Part shown: in pieces, positions 26,997 through 35,495 of the stretch | Position numbering within the stretch: position 1 is the stretch's first letter | Layout: each line of letters begins with the position of its first letter | NCBI RefSeq assembly: GCF_900169305.1 | Contig: NZ_FWDP01000004.1 | Location: 930,001-994,000 of the forward strand | From: Marinilactibacillus piezotolerans | Lineage (GTDB): Bacteria; Bacillota; Bacilli; Lactobacillales; Carnobacteriaceae_A | Direction of reading: 5' to 3' | DNA: 64,000 nucleotides | Notes under the pieces: generated by a model | What the model was told of the DNA's origin: nothing | Databases searched by the model: none | The model's input: only the letters and a program-made list of their open reading frames with translations | Made by a program: the position numbers and the translations under genes

Positions 26997-27498
26997 ATAA
27001 AGACCGTTTATACTTTTTGATTTTTTTAATGGCCCAGTTGTAATGACTGGATAAGTTGGAAATAAAATAAGAAGCTAAGTGAGAGGTTTTTGTCCACTTA
27101 TAATATTTTTTAGTGAAAATCTCTTCTTCGCTATGCTGATGAACGAGTGTCAATACTTCTTCATGACTCTTTTTCAAAAGCTGTTCCGCTTCTTCCAGCG
27201 AATAAGCTTGAACAGATGACCAAATTTGCTGATTTAATGCAGGTAATTCTCTCCAAGTGTAACCAGGTGCCGGCATATCCGGTTTTCCTCCGCTCATTCC
27301 AACTTTGTACCATTTTAACAGCATTTTATGCCATTCATGTAAATGCATCAATACGTCAGAAATCTTTTTGTCACGATCGTCAAAAGGAAATAGTTCCTCT
27401 CTTTTGTCTGCTGGAATAGAGTAAACCAATGTATACAGATCATTAAAAGACTGCGTTGCAGCATCGATCAGATCAGACTTAGTAGTCGGCCTTGCCAT
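26992..27498 (-). CDS. ClbS/DfsB-family four-helix bundle protein
   Basis: Cytoplasmic protein of 168 residues. The pattern ARPTTKSDLIDAATQSFNDL at the start, HLHEWHKMLLKWY (about 53-65) and SHYNWAIKKIKKYKR at the end fits the ClbS/DfsB family (DinB-like fold, formerly DUF1706). ClbS itself is a cyclopropane hydrolase that protects against colibactin, but most family members are uncharacterised, so this function should not be assumed. A GAGAGG ribosome binding site precedes the ATG. Single-gene unit, divergent from an AEC permease. Confidence 0.85.
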   Translation of the reverse strand: MARPTTKSDLIDAATQSFNDLYTLVYSIPADKREELFPFDDRDKKISDVLMHLHEWHKMLLKWYKVGMSGGKPDMPAPGYTWRELPALNQQIWSSVQAYSLEEAEQLLKKSHEEVLTLVHQHSEEEIFTKKYYKWTKTSHLASYFISNLSSHYNWAIKKIKKYKRSLS

Positions 27499-27640
27499 TT
27501 ACCTCTCCTGCCTTTCTTTATATAATAGATGATGTATCTTCGATTGAGCCTCAAAAAACTTGAACTACTGCTATTAACACCCTATGATAGAGATAGTACT
27601 CACTTTTACTTTATCTACATTATATCAAAGGAGCTTTTAT

Positions 27641-28552
27641 ATGGCTGCCATTTTTTTACAATCTTTTAGCTTTCTCCTCGTGATTCTTGTTGCTTATTTA
27701 TCGAAAAAAATTGGGCTGCTAACTCCTAAAGATGGAACGATCCTGCAGAAAATTATTTTAAATCTAACTCTGCCTGCCACCATTATCATCGGATTCAATG
27801 CTGTTAAAGTAGATCTGATTTTATTTGTCATGGTTGGACTAGGACTTCTTTCTAATTTAATCTTGATCCTAGTCGGCGGTTTTATCTGGCAGAAAAAAGA
27901 TGCTGCCGATCGCTCACTGATGATGTTCAGCCAAGCCGGGTATAATATCGGTAATTTTACTATTCCATTCGTACAAGGTTTTTTCCCTGCTGCTATTCCG
28001 TTTATCGGTAGTTTTGATATGGGCAATGCCTTGATGCTGTTTGGCGGTTCTCCAATGATAGTCGATAAAATACTAGGCATAGACAGAGAAGAAGCCGGGT
28101 ATATTCAGAGAGCATTAAGTCTGTTTCGATCGCCATCTTTTACCACCTACGTTGTAATGTTTTTGCTGGCTTTGCTCGGCATTGTCTTACCAACGGAGCT
28201 GACATCGATTTTTGAATTATTTGCCAGCGGAAATGCCTTTTTGTCCATGTTTATGGTTGGGCTGTACCTCGAGATCGACATGGATGCAAAAGCACTCAAA
28301 AAGATTTCTAAATTACTGTCTGTACGGTACGCCCTGGCTGTTCCTGTAGCACTATTATTCTACTTTGTACTGCCGCTGCCTGAACTCGTTCGTCTTTCAC
28401 TAGTATTAGTAGCCTTGGCGCCCGTTGGCACTGTCTCTACTATCAACATGATTATTTACGGCAACGAACGCGCCATCTCCAGTTTTTTATCTTCTATCAG
28501 CATTATCCTCTCACTGATTTTAATGACATTAGCTTTGACACTGCTTAATTAG
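27641..28552 (+). CDS. AEC-family (auxin efflux carrier type) permease
   Basis: Secondary transporter of 303 residues with about ten membrane segments in two repeats of five. Typical features are LNLTLPATIIIGFNAV at the end of the first segment pair and APVGTVSTINMIIYGNERAI near the end. The frame is open from 27584, but AAAGGAG lies 8 nt before the ATG at 27641, so that start was chosen. Lactic acid bacterial members transport malate or other organic acids (for example MleP), and this one ends tail-to-tail with a citrate/malate-type response regulator gene, which fits an organic-acid substrate. Substrate not proven. Confidence 0.87.
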   Translation: MAAIFLQSFSFLLVILVAYLSKKIGLLTPKDGTILQKIILNLTLPATIIIGFNAVKVDLILFVMVGLGLLSNLILILVGGFIWQKKDAADRSLMMFSQAGYNIGNFTIPFVQGFFPAAIPFIGSFDMGNALMLFGGSPMIVDKILGIDREEAGYIQRALSLFRSPSFTTYVVMFLLALLGIVLPTELTSIFELFASGNAFLSMFMVGLYLEIDMDAKALKKISKLLSVRYALAVPVALLFYFVLPLPELVRLSLVLVALAPVGTVSTINMIIYGNERAISSFLSSISIILSLILMTLALTLLN

Positions 28553-28583
28553 CTTGTTAAAGCTTTTTTTATTTAGCTAATTC
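28546..28583. terminator. Weak bidirectional terminator
   Basis: AGCTT-gtta-AAGCT followed by seven T, within an outer AATTAGC/GCTAATT repeat that reaches into the end of the response-regulator gene. Confidence 0.45.
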
Positions 28584-29300
28584 TTTCAATTCTTTATACT
28601 GCTGATCATTCACTTTGAATATTGCTGCAGGCCTGCCATTGTTCTGATAGTCCATTTCTTCTTCCAATAATGCTGCATCGACTAAAAACTGAATATACTT
28701 TTTAGTGGAAATTCTTGAAAGCCCGATAGAAGACGCGATATTCTCAGTAGTAAACCAGTCACTAGTCTTTAAAATTTCTTTCACTACTTTTCTAGTAGTG
28801 ATTTTGGAAATTCCTTTTGGAAGTTCGTGTTCGTCCCTTACTTGCTGGTCTCTGACAGAATCTGATGCTGGTCTTATATTGAAATACTGATCAATCACTC
28901 TTTGGTCCGTTGCCGTCTGGTCCGATAATGCCCGGTTAAAAAGAATAATTCTCTCAACCGCATTTTTGAATCGTTCAAAAGTAAAAGGTTTGATCAAATA
29001 ATCCACAGCACCGTATTTGACAGCATCCTGTACTGAGCTTTTATCATCCGCAGCAGAAATAAATAAAATCGAACTGAATATTCCTTCTTTCTTCAACGTT
29101 TCAGCAAACTCTAGTCCAGTTTGTCCCGGCAGATAGATATCGAGCAGAATCAGATCGGGTATGTGCTTCTTCATTACCTCCCAAGCTTCTGGTACAGATC
29201 CTGCTTGAGCAATCACCTCTACTCCCTCTATTCGTTCAGAGAACTCTTTGTTCAACATTGATACCATCGGGTCATCTTCAACAATCAGTACTTTAAACAT
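28569..29300 (-). CDS. Response regulator, CitB/DcuR type
   Basis: Transcriptional regulator of 243 residues. The receiver domain (1-120) has the acidic pocket in VLIVEDDPM, the phospho-acceptor D54 in LILLDIYLP and the conserved Lys in YLIKPFTFERF. The C-terminal part (about 165-235) is a helix-turn-helix, with WFTTENIASSIGLSRISTKK. This layout is that of CitB, DcuR and MalR/MaeR regulators of di- and tricarboxylate metabolism. Its ATG lies inside the end of the kinase gene (8-bp overlap), giving tight coupling. Likely targets are the nearby AEC permease and dehydrogenase genes. Confidence 0.93.
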   Translation of the reverse strand: MFKVLIVEDDPMVSMLNKEFSERIEGVEVIAQAGSVPEAWEVMKKHIPDLILLDIYLPGQTGLEFAETLKKEGIFSSILFISAADDKSSVQDAVKYGAVDYLIKPFTFERFKNAVERIILFNRALSDQTATDQRVIDQYFNIRPASDSVRDQQVRDEHELPKGISKITTRKVVKEILKTSDWFTTENIASSIGLSRISTKKYIQFLVDAALLEEEMDYQNNGRPAAIFKVNDQQYKELKELAK

Positions 29301-30924
29301 CCGCTTCCTCCAACTTAACTTCTAATTCAATCAATATATTGGTGCCTTTCATTTCTTCTGATTCGACTTCAATCATTCCATTATAAGATCGGATGATCGT
29401 TTGCACTGCATCCAATCCATATCCTCTCCGATTTCCCTTCGTAGAAAATCCTCTATTGAAAATTTTTGATTTGTTTTCTTCTTTTATACCGATTCCCGTA
29501 TCTCTAACTTGAATCATTAAAATTTGTTCTTCTTCATTGTAATACAAGTAAAAAGACACTTCTTTATAATCTGATTCTTGCACAGCTTCAAATGCATTAT
29601 CCAGCAACACACCGATAGCTACAATTAAATGATGGGTCAACCGATTAACTTCAATATTTGGGAAATAAGAAGACTTATCGATCGAAAACAGAACGTTCTG
29701 TTCTTGTGCTTCATTGGCCTTTCCCAAAAGGAATCCAGCTAATACCGGAGACTTGATTTTTTCTGTGATATAACCGACTTGCTGATGGTAGGATTGATTT
29801 AAGATGGATACAAAGTCTTTTACCTCTTCATATTTTTTCAACTCAATCAATCCTAGGATGACGTGCAGCTGGTTCATAAAATGATGACTTTGAGCCCTAA
29901 GCGAATCGACATACTGCTCAGTTCCACTTAATTCTCTCAATAAATTCTGGACTTCTGACTGGTCTCTAAAAGTTGCTACAGCTCCAGAGAACTCATTATT
30001 GATCATCATAGGTGATATATTGATGACCAGCTCAATGTGGTTCAATACAATAGATTGATTAGAAATAGCTGACTTTTTCTCAAATGCTTCAGAAAATAGC
30101 ACAGCATAGACTTCTTCATTTAAGTGTCCATCTATCACGATCGTATGGGTCAAATCTGCTTTTGTCAAAATAGTTTTAGCATTTTCATTGATCAGTAGAA
30201 CTTTTCTATGACCATCTATCGCAATAATGCCTTCTACTACTGCATCTGTAATAATTTTTCGCTCTTTTAAACGTGTGGCAATCTGTTCTGGTTCTAGTCC
30301 AAGCAAGGTCTGTTTGATTTTATTAGCTAAAAGTATGGATCCTGACAAGCCGATCAGCAGACCGATCACTACTCCTAACAATAATTTCTGCTGAGCTTCT
30401 CTTGTCTGAACCGCAATCGTCTCTTTGGTATATCCTACACAGACAACTCCGACTTGCTCTCCTTCTTCATTTAAAACAGGTGTAAAAAATCTTAATCCAT
30501 CTCCAAGTATCCCAACATGCTCAGAATAATGTTCATCGCCGTCTAATGACTTGCTGGCATCATTCACATTAGAAAACGTCTCTCCGATAACAGAGGACTC
30601 TGGATGAGAGTATCTAGTCAGTTCCATATCTAAAACGACAATAAATTCAACCCCGGTATCTGTGATAATTTCATTTGTATAAGACTGGACTTGTCCTTCC
30701 AGTTCCCGCTGGCTGACCGCATCGATCACTCGTTCATCTTCTGCTACGATTCGAGCCACAGATGAAATTCTATCTTTAATAACTTGATTTTCTCTGTTCT
30801 CAACATAGTTCTGTACAAATAATGCAGAGGCAATCAAAGAAATACTGATCGTAAGCAATATCAGCAGGATCATTGAAGTTCTTAATGATAAAAAGCGAAA
30901 CCAGCGTTTAAAAATTGTTTTCAT
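29293..30924 (-). CDS. Sensor histidine kinase, CitA/DcuS/MalK type
   Basis: Membrane sensor of 543 residues. TM1 (about 17-36) and TM2 (about 180-200) enclose a PAS-like extracytoplasmic domain with the features HVGILGDGLRFFTPV and VGVVCVGYT seen in citrate/fumarate sensors. A cytoplasmic PAS domain follows (about 222-325). The histidine box is RAQSHHFMNQLH with likely phospho-His H347, then GLIELKKYEEVKDFV, as in CitA. The HATPase domain has the DNAFEA N box and DTGIGI G1 box. The ribosome binding site is weak. It signals to the overlapping response-regulator gene; the ligand is probably a carboxylic acid such as malate or citrate, by family. Confidence 0.94.
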   Translation of the reverse strand: MKTIFKRWFRFLSLRTSMILLILLTISISLIASALFVQNYVENRENQVIKDRISSVARIVAEDERVIDAVSQRELEGQVQSYTNEIITDTGVEFIVVLDMELTRYSHPESSVIGETFSNVNDASKSLDGDEHYSEHVGILGDGLRFFTPVLNEEGEQVGVVCVGYTKETIAVQTREAQQKLLLGVVIGLLIGLSGSILLANKIKQTLLGLEPEQIATRLKERKIITDAVVEGIIAIDGHRKVLLINENAKTILTKADLTHTIVIDGHLNEEVYAVLFSEAFEKKSAISNQSIVLNHIELVINISPMMINNEFSGAVATFRDQSEVQNLLRELSGTEQYVDSLRAQSHHFMNQLHVILGLIELKKYEEVKDFVSILNQSYHQQVGYITEKIKSPVLAGFLLGKANEAQEQNVLFSIDKSSYFPNIEVNRLTHHLIVAIGVLLDNAFEAVQESDYKEVSFYLYYNEEEQILMIQVRDTGIGIKEENKSKIFNRGFSTKGNRRGYGLDAVQTIIRSYNGMIEVESEEMKGTNILIELEVKLEEADV

Positions 30925-31121
30925 ATAATAAGTCCATTCTATATGTAAATTTAATCCTTCACTTTACCTCTTAATAAAATTACCACTGCAGAATCTAGAA
31001 GTAAAGATGTAATGTTGTGCAGTTTAAAACAATTTCAAAGATGTACATATCACACTGTTAAAGAAGGTTTTCCAAATCGTCGAATCTTAAAATCTTATTT
31101 TTGTGATTATATTCACTTACA

Positions 31122-31211
31122 TAAGTTTCAAAACTTACGATACTTTTAAATTGTTCACTAAATCACAAATCAATTGTATAGTACAGACATAGATAAACGT
31201 CGACGTTATCT
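31122..31211 (+). promoter_or_regulatory. Promoter region of AEC permease/dehydrogenase operon
   Basis: TTCACT (31154-31159) and TATAGT (31177-31182) are 17 bp apart. Upstream is a perfect inverted repeat TAAGTTT-CA-AAACTTA (31122-31137). Just after the expected start lies the palindrome ACGTCGACGT (31197-31206) inside an imperfect AGATA...TATCT repeat. These are candidate sites for the adjacent response regulator and a repressor. Confidence 0.55.
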
Positions 31212-31261
31212 CAAGGTAAAACTATATGTGAAATACCAAACATAAATTAGGAGGAATAATC

Positions 31262-32311
31262 ATGTTTTTAGATATTCTCAATACTACATTAACCGATATG
31301 ACCATTTTAAGTGCCATCAGTTCAACCATTTTCATTATTCTACTAGGTTTCTATTGTCGCAAGAAAGGCATTTTCACAGACCAGTTCGGAAAAATACTTT
31401 CTAAAGTTGTTTTGACCGTGGCCTTGCCGTTTTTAGCATTTAAAGCTTTTATGCAAGATATTGACCCTGCTTCTTTAGCTGAAGGCCGTAACGTACTCAT
31501 CTGGGGAATCGCCATCTATATCATTATGATCTTAATTTCTAAACCGTTATTCATGAAATTTAGAGGCGACAAACAAGATACACTGCGCGTCTTGACAATA
31601 TTCGGTTCTACCACCTTTTTTGGAATTCCTATCGTTGGTGCTATTTACGGGGCTGAAGGTGTTTTATACGCTTCTATTTTCAATATTGGATACCGAATCT
31701 TCCTGTATTCATATGGATATATCAAAATGAGCGGTCTGAGAATGGAAATGAAAAATATTAAAACTATGTTCTTGAACCCTATTGTTATCGCTACATTTTT
31801 AGGTTTGTTTATCTGGCTCGTTCAAGACTTTCTACCACAGATGACCGTTGCTACAGAAACAGGTACTGCTACAGTTGCCTTCTTAAGAATTGATTTGACA
31901 GCTCCATGGCTTTTTAAACCGATGACTTATCTAGCTGGTCTGGCTTCTCCGTTAGCATGGTTAGCTATTGGTTCTACCCTTGGAGAAGTCAGCTTCAAAA
32001 AAGCTGCTGCTTCAAAAACTTCCTGGTTCTATAGTTTTGCAAAAATTATCCTTGTTCCAGTTATCAATATTGTATTCTTAATGATCTTAACTTCTACAGG
32101 TATTTTACCAGTGAGCTTAGTCGGTCTTGGTACTATCGTAGTTATGATGGCTACACCAACCGCTACAGTCGCTGCTGCTTATGCCATCAGCTTTGACAAA
32201 GATGCCCTGCTTGCTTCAAATGCTTCTTTATTATCAACGATTGCCGCTGTAGTCATGATGCCGATATGGATCGTTATCATTAATCTGTTAGGTTCATTGA
32301 GTATTTTTTAA
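31262..32311 (+). CDS. AEC-family permease (malate/organic acid type)
   Basis: Membrane transporter of 349 residues with about ten segments; longer than the first AEC protein because of insertions around residues 195-220. Characteristic stretches are KVVLTVALPFLAFKAFMQD early and VVMMATPTATVAAAYAISFDKD near the end. AGGAGG precedes the ATG at 31262 by 7-8 nt. It is followed by a D-2-hydroxyacid dehydrogenase 52 bp downstream, so the pair probably imports or exports a 2-hydroxyacid or its oxo form. The divergent two-component system is the likely regulator. Confidence 0.88.
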   Translation: MFLDILNTTLTDMTILSAISSTIFIILLGFYCRKKGIFTDQFGKILSKVVLTVALPFLAFKAFMQDIDPASLAEGRNVLIWGIAIYIIMILISKPLFMKFRGDKQDTLRVLTIFGSTTFFGIPIVGAIYGAEGVLYASIFNIGYRIFLYSYGYIKMSGLRMEMKNIKTMFLNPIVIATFLGLFIWLVQDFLPQMTVATETGTATVAFLRIDLTAPWLFKPMTYLAGLASPLAWLAIGSTLGEVSFKKAAASKTSWFYSFAKIILVPVINIVFLMILTSTGILPVSLVGLGTIVVMMATPTATVAAAYAISFDKDALLASNASLLSTIAAVVMMPIWIVIINLLGSLSIF

Positions 32312-32363
32312 TAAGCCCCACTTATCACTAATCGAACTATTATAGAAAAAGGAGAGAATCAAT

Positions 32364-33395
32364 ATGTCAGTAAACGTAGTTTGTTATGGCGTTCGTCCAA
32401 ATGAAAAAAGTTATTTTGAAAAATTAAATCAGTTTGGTTACACATTAAACTTAGTAGAAGCTTTGTTGTCTCATGATAATATAAAAACAGCAGAAGGTAT
32501 GGATGCAGTTATTTTAAGAGGAAACTGTGTAGCCGACCGCCAGAATATTGAAAAATTTGCTGAATACGGCGTACGCTATTTACTAACCAGAACAGCAGGA
32601 TTCAACCATATCGATTTACAGGCAGCTGCTGATCACAATATGCTGGTTGCCAGAGTTCCTTCTTACTCACCAAATGCTATTGCTGAGTTGTCTCTGACAC
32701 TTGCTATGTCATTATTGCGACATGTTGCCTATACAACGAATAAAACAGCAAATAAAGATTTTAGAGTAGACAGCACAATGTTCAGCAAAGAGATCAGAAA
32801 CTGTACAGTAGGTGTAATCGGTGTTGGTAAGATTGGACTGACCGAAGCTGAACTTTTTAAAAACTTAGGAGCTGAAGTGTTAGGTTACGATGTTTATCAA
32901 AGCGATGCAGCTAAAAAAGTCGTTCAATTCAAATCACTAGATGAAGTACTGGCAGAAAGTGATATCATCAGTCTTCACGTTCCTTATATTCCAGGAGAAA
33001 ATGATCAAATGGTCAATGCGGACTTTATCAGCAAAATGAAAGATCATGCTATACTGATCAACACAGCTCGAGGCGAACTGCAAGATAATCAGGCTATATT
33101 AGATGCAGTGGAGTCCAACAAACTAGACGGAGTAGCAACGGATGTTTTCGCAAACGAATCTTCCATCTTTTTCCGCAAATTCGAAGAAGGACAGAAACTG
33201 GATGATCCAGTGATTCAGCGTTTAGTAGACTTATATCCAAAAGTTTTGATCACACCACACATTGGGTCAAATACCGATGAAGCCCTCAAAAATATGATCG
33301 AAACCAGTTACCAAAACTTAGATGATTTATTGAAATACGGTCAGTCACCAAATGATGTAGCACTACCAGAAGCTTCATCAGCTGTAATGAATTAA
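32364..33395 (+). CDS. D-2-hydroxyacid dehydrogenase (D-lactate/D-hydroxyisocaproate type)
   Basis: NAD-dependent oxidoreductase of 343 residues interconverting 2-oxoacids and D-2-hydroxyacids. The cofactor fold reads VGVIGVGKIG (about 151-160). The catalytic set is present: Arg in ILINTARGE, Glu in DVFANESS and His in LITPHIGSN. The sequence resembles Lactobacillus D-lactate and D-2-hydroxyisocaproate dehydrogenases and VanH. GGAGAG lies 7-8 nt before the ATG. It forms an operon with the AEC permease, so its substrate is probably what that permease carries. Whether it is the main D-lactate dehydrogenase is unclear. Confidence 0.92.
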   Translation: MSVNVVCYGVRPNEKSYFEKLNQFGYTLNLVEALLSHDNIKTAEGMDAVILRGNCVADRQNIEKFAEYGVRYLLTRTAGFNHIDLQAAADHNMLVARVPSYSPNAIAELSLTLAMSLLRHVAYTTNKTANKDFRVDSTMFSKEIRNCTVGVIGVGKIGLTEAELFKNLGAEVLGYDVYQSDAAKKVVQFKSLDEVLAESDIISLHVPYIPGENDQMVNADFISKMKDHAILINTARGELQDNQAILDAVESNKLDGVATDVFANESSIFFRKFEEGQKLDDPVIQRLVDLYPKVLITPHIGSNTDEALKNMIETSYQNLDDLLKYGQSPNDVALPEASSAVMN

Positions 33396-33398
33396 CGA

Positions 33399-33457
33399 AA
33401 AAAGAGACAATGAACTGAATGCCATTCTTTGGGCTCAGTCATTGTCTCTCTTTTTTA
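33399..33457 (+). terminator. Rho-independent terminator
   Basis: AGAGACAATGA and TCATTGTCTCT form the stem, with ACTGA/TCAGT extending it, and a T run at 33452-33457. Confidence 0.88.
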
Positions 33458-33547
33458 GTTGCAACCCCGTTAGAATAGCCTATTATAAAAAGCTGGTTCA
33501 TAATCAACTGATCGTACATTTAAAAATATCAAATCCCAAAACTTATT

Positions 33548-34018
33548 CTACTTATAGTCAATTTTTTCAGCATCGCGTTTGCAGCTATTTAATCTTTTTT
33601 CCATCGTTTTATGAATAATACCGACTTGCCTATACGTTTCACTGATAAAGTGATAGCCGGATTTTTTATAAAAAGGCCATGCATTCTGTCTAGCATGCAG
33701 CCAGATTCTGCTGCTTCCCTGCTGCTGAATTGCCCATGTCTCTGCAGTTTCAACCAGCCTTTTTCCAATCGCCTTTCCTTGATGTTCTGGGTCGACTGCC
33801 ACTTGTTTCATTTGATAATCTTTATTATCGTCCGGCATCAAAAAAAGTGTTCCGATGACTTTCTCGCCTTCAACAGCCACAAAATGTGCAGCAAGAGGCT
33901 CTTTTGTCAGATCATCCTCTTTGATATCTAAACCCAGCGGCTTTCTTAGGACAAGATTTCTTAATTCAAGCGATTTTAAGTATTCCGGCATATTAGTCGT
34001 GACTTTTTTAAATTCCAT
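33548..34018 (-). CDS. GNAT-family N-acetyltransferase (YjcF-like)
   Basis: Compact acetyltransferase of 156 residues, one GNAT domain. The beta4 strand and acetyl-CoA loop read MKQVAVDPEHQGKAIGKRLV (about 69-88), with Q-G-K-A-I-G as the pyrophosphate loop. WPFYKKSGY (about 119-127) is the conserved C-terminal Tyr region. It is close to the YjcF/ElaA-like group. AAGGTGCTTTAAATG gives a moderate ribosome binding site. The substrate is unknown. Confidence 0.88.
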   Translation of the reverse strand: MEFKKVTTNMPEYLKSLELRNLVLRKPLGLDIKEDDLTKEPLAAHFVAVEGEKVIGTLFLMPDDNKDYQMKQVAVDPEHQGKAIGKRLVETAETWAIQQQGSSRIWLHARQNAWPFYKKSGYHFISETYRQVGIIHKTMEKRLNSCKRDAEKIDYK

Positions 34019-34044
34019 TTAAAGCACCTTCTTCTCCGAATTCA

Positions 34045-34092
34045 TAAAAAATCCTTATATCAAAAGAGTATACACTCTAACGATATAAGGAT
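34045..34092 (-). terminator. Terminator of the PspC gene
   Basis: ATCCTTATATC and GATATAAGGAT form a perfect 11-bp stem with a nested AGAGT/ACTCT, followed on the minus strand by a T run (34045-34050). Confidence 0.88.
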
Positions 34093-34101
34093 TCAACCTT
34101 A

Positions 34102-34272
34102 TTAATCTTCCGGCATAACGATGGCTAATATGATATACAGCATGATGCTTGGAACAAAAAGAACAAACAATAATCTGACGGCCCAAGAAGGAAGGCCTAA
34201 AAATTCTGCTATACCACCGCATACTCCAGAAATATACCGATCATATGAAGACTTTGTTAATCTACCTCTCAT
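34102..34272 (-). CDS. Small PspC-domain membrane protein
   Basis: A 56-residue protein consisting of one PspC domain: a basic start (MRGRLTKSSYDRYISGVCGG), the IAEFLGLPSWAVRLLFVLF block and a hydrophobic segment ending IILAIVMPED. PspC-type proteins are inner-membrane sensors or toxins' targets in envelope-stress responses; the stand-alone short form is frequent in Firmicutes. GGAGGAG lies 6 nt before the ATG, and a promoter TTGCTT-N17-TATTTT is about 35 bp further upstream. Its own terminator follows. It is a single-gene unit and easy to miss because of its size. Confidence 0.88.
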   Translation of the reverse strand: MRGRLTKSSYDRYISGVCGGIAEFLGLPSWAVRLLFVLFVPSIMLYIILAIVMPED

Positions 34273-34429
34273 TGTATCTCCTCCATTCCTTGTAACGACT
34301 TCTCTACTATTAAAATACCGTTCTTAAACCTAAAAAGCAATTAATTTAAAGAAAGCAAGAGTAATGACTACAAATCCATTTCTTTTCATTTATAATATAA
34401 TAAGAACCCTACTTAAAGGAGAGATTTTG

Positions 34430-35374
34430 ATGAGTGAATTTGTAACATTAGGCAAGTCTGGTTTAAAGGTTCATCCAATTGGACTCGGTGCAAATAAAAT
34501 CAGTGATGCTGATCCTTCTACCAATACAGAATACGGTGGAGACATATTATTAGATGCCATCGACAAAGGACTGAACTTTATTGACACTGCTTTTATCTAC
34601 GGAGACGGCAAGTCTGAATCGATCATAGGGGAAACTTTGAAGAAACACCAGCTGCGTCAAGATATCGTGATTGCAACAAAAGGGGCGCACGAATACGTCA
34701 ATGGTGAAATCAAGCTGAATAATCACCCTGACTTTTTAACTCAACAAGTAGAAGACAGTTTGAAGCGTCTGCAAACTGATTATATCGATTTATACTACAT
34801 TCATTTCCCTGATGAGGACACACCAAAAGCTGAAGCAGTCGGTGCGCTTTCTCGCTTGAAAGAACAGGGAAAAATTCGTTCAATCGGTGTCTCCAACTTC
34901 TCTCTTGATCAAATCAAAGAAGGGAATGTTCATGATGACATTGATGTCGTTCAAGATGAATACAACTTGCTGAACCAGTCAGCTGAGAGTGAAGTTTTCC
35001 CTTACTATAGAGAGAAAAATATCAGCTTCATTCCGTATTTCCCTTTTGCATCAGGTTTGCTGGCCGGAAAATACGATAAAGATACACAATTATCAGACCG
35101 CCAGAAAAGTCGTCCGCAATTCCAAGAACCGACTTACAGCGAAATCTTGTCAAAAGTTGATCAACTGAAATCACTGGCAGACAAATACAATACAGGGATT
35201 CAAAATATCGTCTTAGCGTATTATTTATCAAAAGATGTCGTAGATGCAGTTATTCCCGGCGCACGAAACAGACAGCAGATGGAACAAAACTTAGCAGCTG
35301 CTAATATCCAGTTAACTGCAGAAGAATGCCAATTCATTTCTGAGGTATTCCCGTCTTCATTCAAACTGAAGTAA
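34430..35374 (+). CDS. Aldo/keto reductase
   Basis: NADPH-dependent carbonyl reductase with a TIM-barrel fold, 314 residues. The tetrad is visible: Asp and Tyr in NFIDTAFIYGDG, Lys in VIATKGAHE and His in DLYYIHFPDED. The C-terminal cofactor-binding loop is VIPGARNRQQMEQN. The frame is open from 34364, but AAAGGAG lies 8 nt before the ATG at 34430, which gives a normal family N-terminus. A TATAATATAAT stretch at 34391-34401 is the probable -10. Substrate unknown. Confidence 0.93.
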   Translation: MSEFVTLGKSGLKVHPIGLGANKISDADPSTNTEYGGDILLDAIDKGLNFIDTAFIYGDGKSESIIGETLKKHQLRQDIVIATKGAHEYVNGEIKLNNHPDFLTQQVEDSLKRLQTDYIDLYYIHFPDEDTPKAEAVGALSRLKEQGKIRSIGVSNFSLDQIKEGNVHDDIDVVQDEYNLLNQSAESEVFPYYREKNISFIPYFPFASGLLAGKYDKDTQLSDRQKSRPQFQEPTYSEILSKVDQLKSLADKYNTGIQNIVLAYYLSKDVVDAVIPGARNRQQMEQNLAAANIQLTAEECQFISEVFPSSFKLK

Positions 35375-35386
35375 TAACTGTTCAGT

Positions 35387-35462
35387 AAAAACACGTATGC
35401 TCGGTATAGCGACTCCTGAAAAACTAACTTCTCGGGGTCGTTATATAGCATACGTGTTTTTG
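35387..35462 (+). terminator. Long terminator hairpin after the aldo/keto reductase
   Basis: AAAAACACGTATGCT (35387-35401) pairs with AGCATACGTGTTTTT (35447-35461). An inner CGAC-tCC/GGGGTCG stem prolongs it. A and T runs on both sides would allow bidirectional use. Confidence 0.88.
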
Positions 35463-35495
35463 TTTTGCGATATTTGAGGTTTTAAATCTCATTTT

